Below are positions 10,939 through 22,590 of a stretch of DNA of 64,000 nt, piece by piece (the first letter of the stretch is position 1; the number at the start of each line of letters is the position of its first letter). The translations under genes and the position numbers were made by a program. A model generated the notes under the pieces. It saw only the letters and a program-made list of their open reading frames with translations. It had not been told where the DNA came from and did not search any database. Origin of the DNA: Alnus glutinosa (taxonomy: Eukaryota > Streptophyta > Magnoliopsida > Fagales > Betulaceae). The DNA lies in contig NC_084891.1 of the NCBI RefSeq assembly GCF_958979055.1, positions 28,555,001-28,619,000 on the forward strand, in the 5' to 3' direction.

Positions 10939-13900
10939 ATAATTGCTCACGCTTTTTTCTTTTCGATCTTTTTCACACTGTTTTCTTCCGCTCATTTACT
11001 ATCTCATTTATCCATGGCATCCAGCTCTGCCGACTCTCCTTCTTCATTCATTCTGCCTAATATTGGCCAACTTATGACCTTCAAATTGGAAGGACCCAAC
11101 TACATCACATGGTCCAACCAAATGATTCATATTTTGAAGACAAACGACTTGATGGGTTTCATGGATGGTTCTGAGCCGTGCCCTCCCAAGTACGTTCTGG
11201 ATGATCAAGGGACAAGTACTGCTACCCTCAGTCCAAATTTTCGTCTTTGGACTAAGAAAGATCAATTTGTTCTTTCTTGGATTAATGCAACTCTCTCTGA
11301 AAAAGTGTTGTCTGCCACCTTTGGTGTCACTAGTGCTAAGGAAGTCTGGGATTCCCTCTCCAGCCGGTTTGCCTCTCATTCTAAGACTCGGATTTCTCAT
11401 CTTCAGCGCCAACTTCAGAGTCTTCATCAAGGTTCCAAGTCTTGCACTGATTATCTTGCAACAGCCAAGCAATTTTCTGCTCAACTTGAAGCTGTTGGAC
11501 AACCGGTTACTGATGATGCACTTATCGGTTATGTGGTTGGTGGACTTCATCCCTCCTTCAACCAGTTGTTACTTCTCTTTCGGTGGCTTCTCGTTACAAG
11601 TCACTTAGCTTCATCGAATTTCACGATGAATTGCTCTCTTACAAGCTCCTGTTGGAAAGCCAAATGCTGCTAACACTGCTGATTCTCACCATTTTGCCAT
11701 GTTCTCCTCCAAGTCGACTGTTCCTCTTCAACACCGTAGGTCCAAACCTCCTAGAAAACGGTGGAATGGTCCCAAATCTGCCACTTCTTCACCCAAGTTT
11801 CGCCCAACAGCTTCATCTCCTCCAACATCGGACAAACCACCATGCCAAATCTGTGGGAAATTGTATCATCAAGCATTGGATTGTTTTCATAGGATGGATC
11901 ATGCCTTTCAAGGTCGTCATCCTCCTGCCCAGCTGTCTGCCATGGTTGCCACCTCCAATTCAGATACTACAAATGACCCGTGGTATGCTGACAGTGCTGC
12001 AAATCAGCACATTACTGCAAACCTGGAGCAGCTCTCCTCACAACAGCCGTATTTGGGTTCTGAAGATGTAGCAGTGGGAAATGGTACAGGTTTGAGCATT
12101 CAAAACACTGGTTCTATGGTTTTTCACACTCCTCAATCTTCTTTTCATCTCTCTAAAGTCTTACATTGTCCTCAAGCTTATGCTAACCTACTCTCAATTA
12201 ATCAATTTTGTCAAGATAATGCTTGCTTCTTTATTTTCAATGGTTCTCATTATTTTGTTAAGGACAACCGCACGAGTCTCACCCTCCTAGAAGGCCAGAG
12301 TGAAGGAGGTCTCTACCCAATTCAGTTGAAATCGTTTTCCGTCAATAAGCAGCATGCCTCGACTGCTCTCTTAGGTGTCAAGACGTCTGCCACTGTGTGG
12401 CATTCCCGCCTTGGTCATGCTTCTCAGCCAATTGTGTCTCAAGTTCTCCAGCAGTTTTCTCTTCTGGTCAGTGGCATCAAACAATTGAATGGTGTTTGCG
12501 AACCTTGTCAACTCGGCAAAAGCAAGCGACTTCCATTTCAATCTTCTCCTCGAGTCTCTATGTGTCCTTTAGATCTCATCCATTCGGATGTTTGGTCATG
12601 TTCTACAAAGTCTTTAGGAGGTTGTTCCTATTATGTTTTATTTATTGATGACTTTTCAAGGTTCACCTGATTGTATCCCATTCATCATAAATCCGATGTT
12701 TTCTCTGTTTTTCTGCAATTTAAAATCCTTGTGGAAAATCAATTCTCATGTTCTATTAAACAATTTCAATGTGATGGTGGTGGGGAATATATGTCAACTC
12801 AATTTAAAAATTTTTTGGTCACTCATGGCATAATTCACCGCATTTCTTGTCCTCACACACCACAACAAAATGGTGTGGCTGAGCGTAAACATCGTCATAT
12901 TATGGAAATGGGATTATCATTACTTGCACAATCTCATCTCTCCTCCATATTTTGGGTTGATGCTTTTGCTACATCAGTTTTTATCATAAATCGTCTTCCT
13001 TCTCCAATAATTGACAATGTCTCTCCCTACTTTAAACTCTTTAACAAAAGTCCAGATTACTCCCTGTTTCGTTCCTTTGGGTGTTCCTGTTTTCCTCTTT
13101 TACGTCCATACTCCACTCATAAGTTAATATTTAGGAGTAAGCAATGTATTTTCTTGGGTTATAGCAATAATCACCGTGGGTATCGCTGTCTAGATCCGGT
13201 CTCTCGCAAGGTTTATGTGTCAAGGCATGTAGTATTTAACGAATCCAGATTTCCTGCTGAAAAAGGGTGTCCTCTCTCCTACCACTCCAGGTTCGGTATC
13301 TTCTGTTTCTTTTCCTATTTTTTCTAACATTCCATCTTCATCTTCAGTCCAGATTCAGCCTGTTAACACCGATACACCTCCAGCACTACACGCCTCATCT
13401 TCACCTCTATCGAGTGATACTTCCTTACATGACATGTCTCCTGCTCTCTAGGTTTCTTCTCCTCAAGATTCTTCCCAACATGTTGAATCCTCTGATCCAA
13501 TTATTTCCCCACCTCCCAACACTTCTTTAGCTCCTATTTCCACTCATTCCATGCTCACCCGATCTAAGACAGGTCATTTGCAAACTCGTTCATTTCCTAA
13601 TTACACTTCATTCTACTCCACCAAGCATCCTTTGTGTGCCCTTTCCAGTGTTTCTCTTCCGCCAGAACCTACTTGCTACTCTGAGGCAACCAAATCCCAT
13701 GAATGGAGAGCTGCAATGGGTGATGAATTCGATGCTCTTATTGCAAATCAAACTTGGTCCTTATGTCCTCGACCTTCAAACCACAATATCATCCGGAATA
13801 AATGGGTTTACAAGATCAAAGAGAAGCAGGATGGCTCTATTGATCGTTATAAAGCAAGGTTGGTTGCTAAGGGCTTTGATCAAGAAAGTGGGGTGGACTT

Positions 13901-15212
13901 TACAGAAACTTTCAGTCCCGTGGTGAAGCCTTACACAGTCCGGGTTCTCTTGGCCCTTGCTGTGCAATTTAATTGGAATATTCGTCAACTAGACGTCTCG
14001 AATGCTTTTCTCCACGGTCACTTGCTTGAAGAAGTGTTTTTATGGAACAACCTAGAGGATTCATTGATCCTCAATTTCCCTCTCATGTTTGCAGGTTGCA
14101 CAAATCTTTGTATGGCCTAAGACAAGCACCGCGAGCTTGGTTTACACGCCTTTCTCAGACATTATTGGAGCTTGAATTTGTATCTTATTCGGTTGATAGC
14201 TCCTTATTTATACTTCATTGCGGAAATGTGCATCTCTACTTATTGATTTATGTAGATGATATATTATTCATTGGCACATCTACATCCCATATTGCCTCTA
14301 TTATTACTCAGCTTCAATAGGTTTTTAAACTTAAGGATCTCGGCAACTTGCATTACTTTTTGGGAATACAAGCTGTCCGTTCTTCTCAAGGCTTACATCT
14401 AAGGCAATCAAAATATATTTCCGATCTTCTATCCAAGTCCAATATGTTGGGTGCAAAGCCATATTCCTCTCCATGCCTTGCTGGTTCCAAAATGTCCACT
14501 GCTGATGGTGATCCTTTGTCTCCAACAAACATTACTACCTATCGCCAAACAGTGGGGGCTTTACAATATTGTACTTTAACACGTCCAAATATTGCATTTT
14601 CTGTCAACCAGCTATGTCAACACTGTCAACACATGCATCACCCATCTACTCTCCATTGGACAGCTGCAAAACGTGTTCTACGTTATCTCAAAGGCACTAT
14701 TGACCACGGCTTATGGTACACCAAAGGACCCTTGACACTTCAATCTTTCTATGACTCTGACTGGGCGGGTAATCCGGATATTTGTCGCTCCACAATGGGA
14801 ATTGGCATAGCTTTGGGATCATCTCTCATTTCTTGGACTGCCAAGAAACAATCTGTGGTTGCACGTTCTAGCACAGAGGCTAAATATCGTGCCATGGCCA
14901 TTGCCACCACTGATCTCTTTTGGTTGCGAATATTATTTAAAGATCTTGGTATTCCATTATTTGCTACTCCACGCCTTTGGTGTGATAATATTGGGGCTCT
15001 TGCACTTGCTTCTAACCCCGTTTATCATGCTAGGACGAAGCACATCGAAGTCGACTACCACTTCATTCGTGAGAAGGTGCTCAATGGCGATATCTCCATC
15101 AAATACATTAGCACACACGATCAAATTGCAAACATCTTCACTAAGGGTCTGAGTTCAGCCCGATTTCAATTTCTCCGTAACAAGTTTATGGTTTGTTCCG
15201 TCCCCATCAGCT

Positions 15213-15222
15213 TGCGGGGGGC
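15213..15222 (+). other. Polypurine tract of the copia element
   Basis: A short run of G (TGCGGGGGGC) immediately before the right LTR. Confidence 0.75.
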
Positions 15223-15521
15223 TGTAAACGATATCTTTGCCAGCTCATCTAATACACGTGCAGAGTCATCATGTCCAGATTCATTATCACGTCCAGCTTC
15301 AGTTGAAGACTCATTCAAATAATCTCTAACTAATGGATAACATCTAGAGATAAGATTCTGTATTTTTGAATTTGAATTTAGATAGATTAGAATTCTGTTT
15401 TTGTAATTCAAACTTTAGATAGGTTTGTAATTCAAACTTTAGATAGGATTACATGTAATCTAGTCCTCTATTTATACCCTTCTATACATCAATGAAAATA
15501 ATTGAAGTTCAAAATCTTTTA
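15223..15521 (+). repeat. Right LTR of the copia element
   Basis: 299 bp; same start and end as the left LTR, but longer by a 24-bp tandem duplication near 15403-15450. Confidence 0.93.
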
Positions 15522-15877
15522 GGGGAAGGGCCAGATCTCGGCCAGCCAGCCGAGATCCGGTCGTTCTGGCCGAGGATGGACTGGATCCCAGACAGACGGC
15601 AGGGATCCAGCCGTTCTGGCCGGGGGTAGTCCAGATCTTGGACAGACAAGCGGGATTCGGCCGTTCTAGCCGAGGGTGGGCCGGATCCCGGACATACGTT
15701 CAGGATTCGGTCATTCTGTCCGAGACGACGACGCTACTAAAATACTAGAGTGATCCGTTCATGACTGGAAGGGTATTTTGCTAAAATGGTATTTTAATCT
15801 TTAAGTATAATGCTACGTCAATTTATGAAGTTCTCTTTGTAAAAGTTTTTATAGCCCTGACATTACTCTTTCATTTA

Positions 15878-16936
15878 TAATGTAACAGGACACAATTGTT
15901 AGAAGTGCGTGCATCGCATATACTATCGGAGGATAACTTAAAAAATAGAAAAAAAAAATAAAAAAACAAGTCAAACCACCCCAACTTTTCCCCAAAAGAA
16001 AAACAAAAGAGAATGAATATTCAATTTCATATGCTATTTGTGATTGGTCGTCTTGGAAAGTTGTGGTCTTTGTGGTTGGTCCTCGAGGGGATGGAATGTC
16101 TGGCTTTCCATGTTACAGGATCTAATAATTATGCATGGAGAATCTGAAAACAATGACACCCAATACTAAGGAAAGGTTACAACTTACAATGGAAGCTCCT
16201 TAAGAGTTTCTATATTATATTTCCGATTTCAGATCAAGTCAATGAATTCATCGTAGACATCAATGCACAAAGCTTAATTATTAACAAGATTATCACACAA
16301 GAATCTTATTGTTTATTTTTTATTAAATATTTCAATTTGATGTAAGGAACGAATAGGTGTAGCTTGGGGTGAAATCATAAATTTTGATATGGAAGTACAA
16401 AACTATAAAATAAAAAACTTTCTTTTTGGGGAAAATAATTAATTTTTGGAGCTCATCCTATAAAAAATATATATTTCTTACCTTCGTCCGCCCCATGATG
16501 TTTATACAAAAATAAGTCTATTGAGCTTGAACTCTCTTCCGCATGTCATAGGATTTGCATGACTGATATCTAAGTCTATTTTCTCTGTTTTAATTTAAAT
16601 ATTTTTACTTCAAATATGTTATGTTTAGTGTACTATATATAATCTTTTACTTCAAAAGCCATTGACTCTAATGACATACTGACACGTATTGATAAATTGT
16701 AAAAGAATTGTAGATCAAATGTAGGTCTAGAATTACTCGTTTTCAAACAAAATATATAATTTGATTTTTTTTTTTATAAGCTATTCTCATTAAAAACAAG
16801 TAGTAAATATAATTCTCACAAAATTTGTGTTGAGAAGGACATATTAAAAAGTTAGCTAGATTTCTTTCCATTTATTAATATTAATACTACATAAAATTAA
16901 GACAACTATTTTTCTAATCACGAGAAAAGAAAGCTG
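15878..16936. other. AT-rich spacer downstream of ornithine decarboxylase
   Basis: About 1 kb without recognisable genes or bounded repeats. The last part should be the ODC 3' UTR read on the minus strand. Confidence 0.5.
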
Positions 16937-18181
16937 CTAGCTTGGATTCGAGTACACGAGGTGAGTCAAAATGGCGGACGTACTAAACCCATTGAAGTTG
17001 GACCCGGCAGCCGCCGTGTACGCACCCATACTGGGGAACACCAGCCAGTCATTGACCTGCAGTTCCGGTAGCTGGTGTCCCGTTAAAACCGTATCAAGCG
17101 CATCGCACGTGGGCCCAAAAACCGTTGATCTGTATGTCCTGGCGCCCTTGCACGTGGGGTTCGCACGGTTGGATGTGCACGCGAGAGGCGTGCATGTGAC
17201 GGTTGCATGGTCGTACAGAATGCAGTTCATGGACCCGTATATCCCGTCGTTGATCCAGTACTCCCTAAGCTCGCCCCGTACACGCTTCCCGATAATGTTC
17301 GTGGCTAGCGTGAAAGCCGACTCGGCGAAGAACCGGCCCGGCTCGCCCATGACGGTTAGTCCCGGTTCGTTGCCGAAATACGATTTTAGAGCGGCTTTCA
17401 CGGCTGAAGCCGCTTCGTTGAACTGCGGGTCAGCCATGAATCCACCCCCGATGTTCAGCACGCGCATTCGAGGCATGCCAAGCCGAGTCGCCGTCTCGAA
17501 GGCCGTTTTAGCCGCTGCTATGGCTCGTTGGTACGCGCGCGAATTCGTGGCCCCACTTCCGATATGGAAGGAGACGCCGGCGACGGCGAGCCCCGCGGAC
17601 TGAGCGGCTTGGAGGAGCGGCGCGACTTCTTCGGGAAGGGCGCCGTACTTGGGACCCAACGGGCAGCGCGCTCCACCGTCATCCGGAGCTTTGATCCGAA
17701 TCAGCAAAGCACATTTCGGGTGCCACTTCCGGATCTTTTCGATCTCGTCACTCGAATCAAAAGTCGTCAGGTTCACGCCAACGGTTGCCCCGTACCTGAT
17801 GTGAGACTCGGCTTTACAAGGGTTCGCGAAGATGATCCGATCTGGAGAAACACCGAGAGCAAGAACGGACTCAATTTCTGCCCGACTTGCGCAGTCAAAA
17901 CCCGAACCGAGCGCCGCCATGGTGCCGAGGAAAGCCGGGTTGGGGTTGCACTTGACGGCGTAGTAGGGCCGGACCATTGGGAGGGCCCGGGTCCACCTGT
18001 CCACGAGACCTGCGACCGCACCTAAATCAAGCAAGTAAAAGGGTTCTCTGGAATCTTGCTTGCTGAAAACGATGGACTGCATGAAGTCGATCAAGCCAGC
18101 TTTTGATAGGGTCGTGACCCTCTTACCCCGCACCCCAGGCGCACCCATTATAGCCTGGAGGTTCTTTGGGCTGGAACCCAT
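16937..18181 (-). CDS. ODC: Ornithine decarboxylase
   Basis: PLP-dependent enzyme of the cytosol converting ornithine to putrescine, the direct route into polyamines. A single 414-residue frame without introns, as is usual for plant ODCs. Fold type III landmarks are all present: the PLP lysine Lys77 in [16 protein letters not shown] (118-123), HIGSGA (206-211), the phosphate-binding GGGF (245-248), GEPGRFF (279-285), [10 protein letters not shown] (311-320) and the catalytic cysteine Cys359 in FGPTCDALD. The C-terminal [18 protein letters not shown] is canonical. The His in YDHA is kept; from memory, bifunctional lysine/ornithine decarboxylases of alkaloid plants differ near here, so plain ODC is favoured. 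A TATA box lies about 85 bases upstream. GC content is well above its surroundings. Confidence 0.97.
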   Translation of the reverse strand: MGSSPKNLQAIMGAPGVRGKRVTTLSKAGLIDFMQSIVFSKQDSREPFYLLDLGAVAGLVDRWTRALPMVRPYYAVKCNPNPAFLGTMAALGSGFDCASRAEIESVLALGVSPDRIIFANPCKAESHIRYGATVGVNLTTFDSSDEIEKIRKWHPKCALLIRIKAPDDGGARCPLGPKYGALPEEVAPLLQAAQSAGLAVAGVSFHIGSGATNSRAYQRAIAAAKTAFETATRLGMPRMRVLNIGGGFMADPQFNEAASAVKAALKSYFGNEPGLTVMGEPGRFFAESAFTLATNIIGKRVRGELREYWINDGIYGSMNCILYDHATVTCTPLACTSNRANPTCKGARTYRSTVFGPTCDALDTVLTGHQLPELQVNDWLVFPSMGAYTAAAGSNFNGFSTSAILTHLVYSNPS

Positions 18182-18260
18182 GGCTTAAATACGGTAAAAG
18201 AAGAAAAAGGAAAAGATTTGGGTTTGGGAGTTTGAGAGAATGTATCTTAGACTTGGAGGG

Positions 18261-18268
18261 AATATATA
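18261..18268 (-). promoter_or_regulatory. TATA box of ornithine decarboxylase
   Basis: TATATATT on the minus strand about 80-87 bases before the ATG, in a TCTA-rich leader. Confidence 0.6.
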
Positions 18269-18589
18269 GGTAGAGAAGAAGGGTCCTCCACCACTGGCCA
18301 TTTGGTGGACAAAAGGGGAAAGGAGCTCTATAATTGAGTCGCCTTTTGAGCCCAATAGAATCTGCACAAAGTTAGTTTATTAGTGGGATTTAATTTATCA
18401 GTAATTAAGCTTTGTATTAGAGAGTAGGATAAATAGAAAAATGTTAGACCTGCATTTGACGTATAATTCTTTTATTTGTAATTTATTGAGACTCTCAAGA
18501 GTAGACATTTATTTACTTTAATCACATGCTAACACTGGTAAAAGAATCGTAAACTAATTGTGTAGTGAGTATAGTATTAGTCGGATAAG

Positions 18590-18743
18590 AATAATGTTAT
18601 AAGGGATTTGATTCCTGCATTACACCATCATAACAAGTGCACAACACCCCTTCACATGAGGGTGAGTCCTACACACTGAGTTTCACCCTCATGTGAGGAG
18701 GTGTTGTGCTTTTGTTATGTTGGTGTTGTAAATCTAACATTTT
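18590..18743. repeat. Fold-back (hairpin) MITE
   Basis: About 155 bp that is almost entirely a palindrome. The left arm includes ACAACACCCCTTCACATGAG and the right arm CTCATGTGAGGAGGTGTTGT, with matching outer words TTACACCATCATAACA and TGTTATGTTGGTGTTGTAA. Arms are roughly 50-70 bases and the loop is about 15 bases. No coding capacity. Target duplication not certain. Confidence 0.75.
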
Positions 18744-18913
18744 CCATATTATAAATCACATTGTAGCAGTGTAATATTTGTTGATGATGTAGCAATATCA
18801 ATCAATATTTAATTTTCTTTTTAATTAAGGATTGTTGATAAAAAAAAAAATAATAATAATAATAATTGACATTTTCGTATTAATAAAAAATAAAATTATA
18901 ATAAAATAAAAAT

Positions 18914-18916
<3 letters not shown>

Positions 18917-18982
<66 letters not shown>
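18917..18982. repeat. (AT)n microsatellite
   Basis: About 33 uninterrupted AT units. Confidence 0.97.
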
Positions 18983-18984
<2 letters not shown>

Positions 18985-21900
18985 CATTAATAGCGTATAA
19001 TAAAAGCATGTCCTGTTCATATGAGAGAGTTTAATAACGTGGAATGTGAGATTAGAAAGAGTGAAAAACTCTGGTGGCCCAAGTTGAAATGTAGAGGATC
19101 CAAATTCCAAGTTGAAGCGTATGTTCGAATTGATTCTAAGCGCGGAAACTACGCGTGAGCGGCGAATGGGGACGAGCCGCTGAGCCTACGTGCAAAAAGG
19201 AAGAAGAAAAAAAACACCTCTTGATTCTTTATCTCATATGAGTCATATTCCATGGAGAGTATCCAAATTCGCCGTGGAGGATGCGTGAGATACCTATACC
19301 ATTCTGAACCCAAATGGTTTAAGGTTTTATTCTTTTCAATCGCCTAGACAAACTTTCTTTCTTTTTCTTTTTTTTGTATTTTTTTTAATCTTTTGATGTC
19401 GTCATGTCTCATGTCAATCGTGGCTTTGAATAATTCATTGGACCGTTTGGAAGCTTTTTGATCAGGAGGCAAAGTCACATATTGGATCTTTAAAGAATTG
19501 AACGTAGACGAAAGATGTGGAAAATGGTACGTTCTAGTGCCCCTTTATCTTTTCTTTTATTCGTTTAAGATAGACAGAAATAATGCTAAAAATTATATTT
19601 TTATCTTATCATTATATTATTATGTTGATGTGATATTATTAATTTAATGAGTGACACGTGTGATTTTTAAGATTACTTTTTCCTCTTATTTTTGATCACC
19701 TTGTCTAGAAAGAGTGATTTAGGATTTTTTTTATGTGGGGGACAAAGCATAAATGAAGACTCCACCTAATTATCCTATAATATCGACATGACAATCTTAC
19801 CGAGTTGTGAATTTTCTTAACAATAATTGATTAAATAGTTGTCATTAGGACTGTGACATCAAAGGATCATTTAAAATATGATACATAACATTACCATTTA
19901 TACATATAGTAAAAGAAAATTTCGTCCATGCATGTAGATATTAATCGTCTTTATTGAATATATGGAACGTTAGTAAAGCTGGCCTCCATTCTAGAATTTG
20001 TTCATTAATTCTCAAACATAATTGGTCAATGTCTGCCAGTTTGAAAAGAATGCATACTTGTTACATACGACTTCCCTTTAAGTTCCCTTTTCAAGAAAAC
20101 CATGTTAGTTTGCTAATAGTTATGCATGTTTTTTTTTTTTTTTTTTGAGAAAAGTTATGCATGTTTATATTGATACATGCATACTAACGGTATTAATATA
20201 ATATTAATTAAATAATTAAATCAATTTTTTTATTAGCTTTAACTTTTAAAATAAGGTATTAGAGCAAAAATCTTGAGTTCGAACTTTATCTCATTTACCT
20301 TTTATTTCAATTAAAATGTTACATATATTGAATCTACATTTCAATAAAAATATTATTTCATTAAAAGTGAGCGTTAAAATTTTAACTAAATGATAAATGA
20401 TTAAGTCAATAATTTCTTATAATCTTAAACTATCAGAATATATAATTGGTAATTTAACAAGTATGCTTTGCTAAAAACTTTATTTTGAAGCAAGAGTAAA
20501 TTCATATTACTATAAGATAGTAGAATCAAACATATTAAATCCTTAAGTTCTTAAGTCAGGTCGTAAAAGTTAGTAGAATTAAACATTAAATTCTCACGTT
20601 TTAAAGTCAGGTTGCATGCGTTTATAATATGATTTCTGAAAGAGTTTCAAACAATGTTTTTTTTACTTTAAACATGCATAACAATAAAATATATATATAT
20701 TTATAAAAATTATGAAGAAAAGTGAGAGAGAGAGAGAGAATTTGAATTGATCGAGTTGGAGCTTTGCTGAATGGGAAGATCCATTTTGTGGCCCCAAGAA
20801 GATTAATTCTTACTGGTCTTCTTTAGTTGTTGAGATTGGAATAAGGCCGGAATACATTTGAGGTGGATGATGGCATTTTTGGTTGGGCATCTTTTTAGCT
20901 CCATGAGGCAGTAGCCAGCGGAAGTGTAAAATGTTGGGAATAGCATATTTTGGGAAGATTTATTTTTATTTTTATTATTGTTATTTATTTATTGAATCGA
21001 TCTGCCTGTAAAAATAAATTCAAACAATATTTGGGAATATAATATTGAAATATAAGAAAATCTTATAAAGGGATAGAAGAAAAGTGTCCAGGAAGGTTTT
21101 ATGTTGATTTTTTTTTTTTGTTTTTCTTTTAATTTTCTTAGTTCTTTTTCGTTAATAGTGTGTCTGGGGAGTTAAAACTGTTAATTATAATCCTCCTTAT
21201 TCATCTTTACTGTTTGAAACCATTATTAATTGTTTATGGTGTCTCCAAACAAGCTTTTTAACCGTTTGGTCTGTTACGTACCTGGTTACGCTTCGGTTCT
21301 TCATTATTGTTACAGACCCACACCCCTACTTCAAGCCTATACCATATTGGTTGTATAAGCTATATATAGTGTAAAATAACTTAGTAAAAAGCGTTAGTCA
21401 CATCTGTATTATTACCTTGAAATGACTAATCAATTTGGAACTTTTTTATAATTCCTTATAAAGTCCAATTTTACCTACTAATTAATTAGGCAATGTAGAA
21501 CTTAGCACTTATGATTATCTCTTATAAACCACTTACTGTATGTGGACTATTTATCTCTTCTCAATACGAGACTGTGGTGTTAGATATGGTATTGGTTACG
21601 TATTTTTCCCATTTTAATTGTAGCATTGTAGGAGCCTTTTGTACTGTATTTCCTCATTTTTTTATTTTTTTTAATTGCATTCAATGCATTGTAAATAAAT
21701 GATTGTTGTTTGTTGAACATATATTGCAACACAAAATTCATTACCATAAAATTAAATGTTACTATATTGTATAAAATAAAATAAAAAAGGCCATGCACTT
21801 ATGCATCAATGTCTTTCCAAGAACTGTTGTTTGTATAGATAATTAAGTTAAAAGGCTGATTGATGCAGCTAATAAAATAACTCTTTTAGGGTGAGGGATT

Positions 21901-22401
21901 TAGCTGAGTTTTACACTTTTACTGTGGATTTATTTATTTTTTATTTTTACAGAAATTTATATATTTATCTTCTATTGTTTTGAACTTAAAATTTATTGTG
22001 GAATGCTAGGCTTGCCAAAAAAAAAAAATTGTAAAATATTTTGTAAGCCTAGCATTCCTCAAATCTATTTTAGGGTTGCATGTAATTTGGTAAGCCTTGG
22101 ATCCTATCATCCAAAAGATCGATGCTTAATTGGTTATTTTGGAAAACATACACAAAAACATCTACTTCATTTTTTTTTTTCCCTTATGACTGCTAAGAAT
22201 AATGTGTTTAGTGTTCTAATCATGCATGCGTGATCACATGATACACATGAATTTTTTTTTTTTTAGTGATATAGTTGTTAGATAATATATTCTCTATATA
22301 ATTGTGAATGGATATGGTATGAGAATATATGAGATTGTATGATTTGATTGTCTCTAACAATAGCTACTTAGATGTGTGTGTTTCTTTTGGTTGCATACGA
22401 G
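18983..22401. other. Long AT-rich intergenic stretch
   Basis: 3.4 kb with poly-T runs and no frame that reads as a protein. One short inverted repeat at 22000-22058 is listed separately. No RNA gene recognised. Confidence 0.5.
22000..22058. repeat. Short inverted repeat (about 18-bp arms)
   Basis: GGAATGCTAGGCTTGCCAAA and, at the other side, TTTTGTAAGCCTAGCATTCC, separated by about 20 A/T-rich bases. Would fold as a small hairpin. Confidence 0.6.
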
Positions 22402-22546
22402 GATTCAAATGGTGCAATAGATCATGAGGAGTTGAGAAAGTGTTTCAATAAGTTGCAAAATTTCATTTACAAAGGAAATCAATGGTCTCTTTGAGGCATG
22501 TGATATTAATGAGAATGTGGGTATGAATTCAATGAGTTTAAGAAAT
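22402..22546 (+). pseudogene. Broken exon of an EF-hand calcium-binding protein (CML21/22-like)
   Basis: After a good acceptor (tacgag|gatt) the frame reads DSNGAIDHEELRKCFNKLQ, then, after a one-frame change, FTKEINGLFEACDINENVGM, then another shift into the remains of NEF. This matches the paired EF-hand exon of plant CML21/22-type proteins as remembered (DSNG.ID.EEL...CDIN...G.KFNEF). At least two frameshifts in 145 bases and no neighbouring exons identified, so it is a relic. A hAT element starts 45 bases downstream. Host-gene pseudogene rather than transposon cargo. Confidence 0.6.
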
Positions 22547-22590
22547 TGGGATATTTGTGTTGTAAAGTAATGTATTAAGACAATTGTGAT

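Larger units (their letters stand above)
10651..15521 (+). mobile_element. Ty1/copia LTR retrotransposon, full-length but decayed
   Basis: A 4.87-kb fossil bounded by LTRs at 10651-10925 and 15223-15521 and by the 5-bp target duplication GGGGA (10646-10650, 15522-15526). Parts in copia order: primer site just after the left LTR; Gag with UBN2-type text near 11014-11700; CCHC zinc knuckle near 11850; protease (DSA motif) near 11980; GAG-pre-integrase and integrase near 12390-13100; reverse transcriptase near 13700-14330 (YVDD box); RNase H near 14750-15180; then a G-rich polypurine tract. It is broken, with roughly five interruptions of the gag-pol frame. The LTRs differ at only a few positions plus one short tandem duplication, so insertion looks recent on a plant timescale, probably within the last one or two million years. 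It sits inside an older MULE. Confidence 0.95.
10343..15868. mobile_element. Second MULE of the same family, split by a copia insertion
   Basis: Ends GAGAAATGTTAGGGGTAC and, reverse-complemented, GAGTAATGTCAGGGCTAT, with shared inner words (AAAAACTTTTACAAA). The flanking 9-mers TTTTATTTA (10334-10342) and TTTCATTTA (15869-15877) agree at 8 of 9, a slightly aged Mutator target duplication. Without the nested copia element and its duplicated 5-mer it would be about 650 bp. Its right-hand interior (gccagatctcggccag words) matches the core of its neighbour at 9820-10321, so the two belong to one family. Confidence 0.82.

Noticed and set aside
16971-18025. Two plus-strand frames of 165-210 codons
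   Set aside because: Antisense to ornithine decarboxylase, whose motifs are unambiguous on the minus strand.
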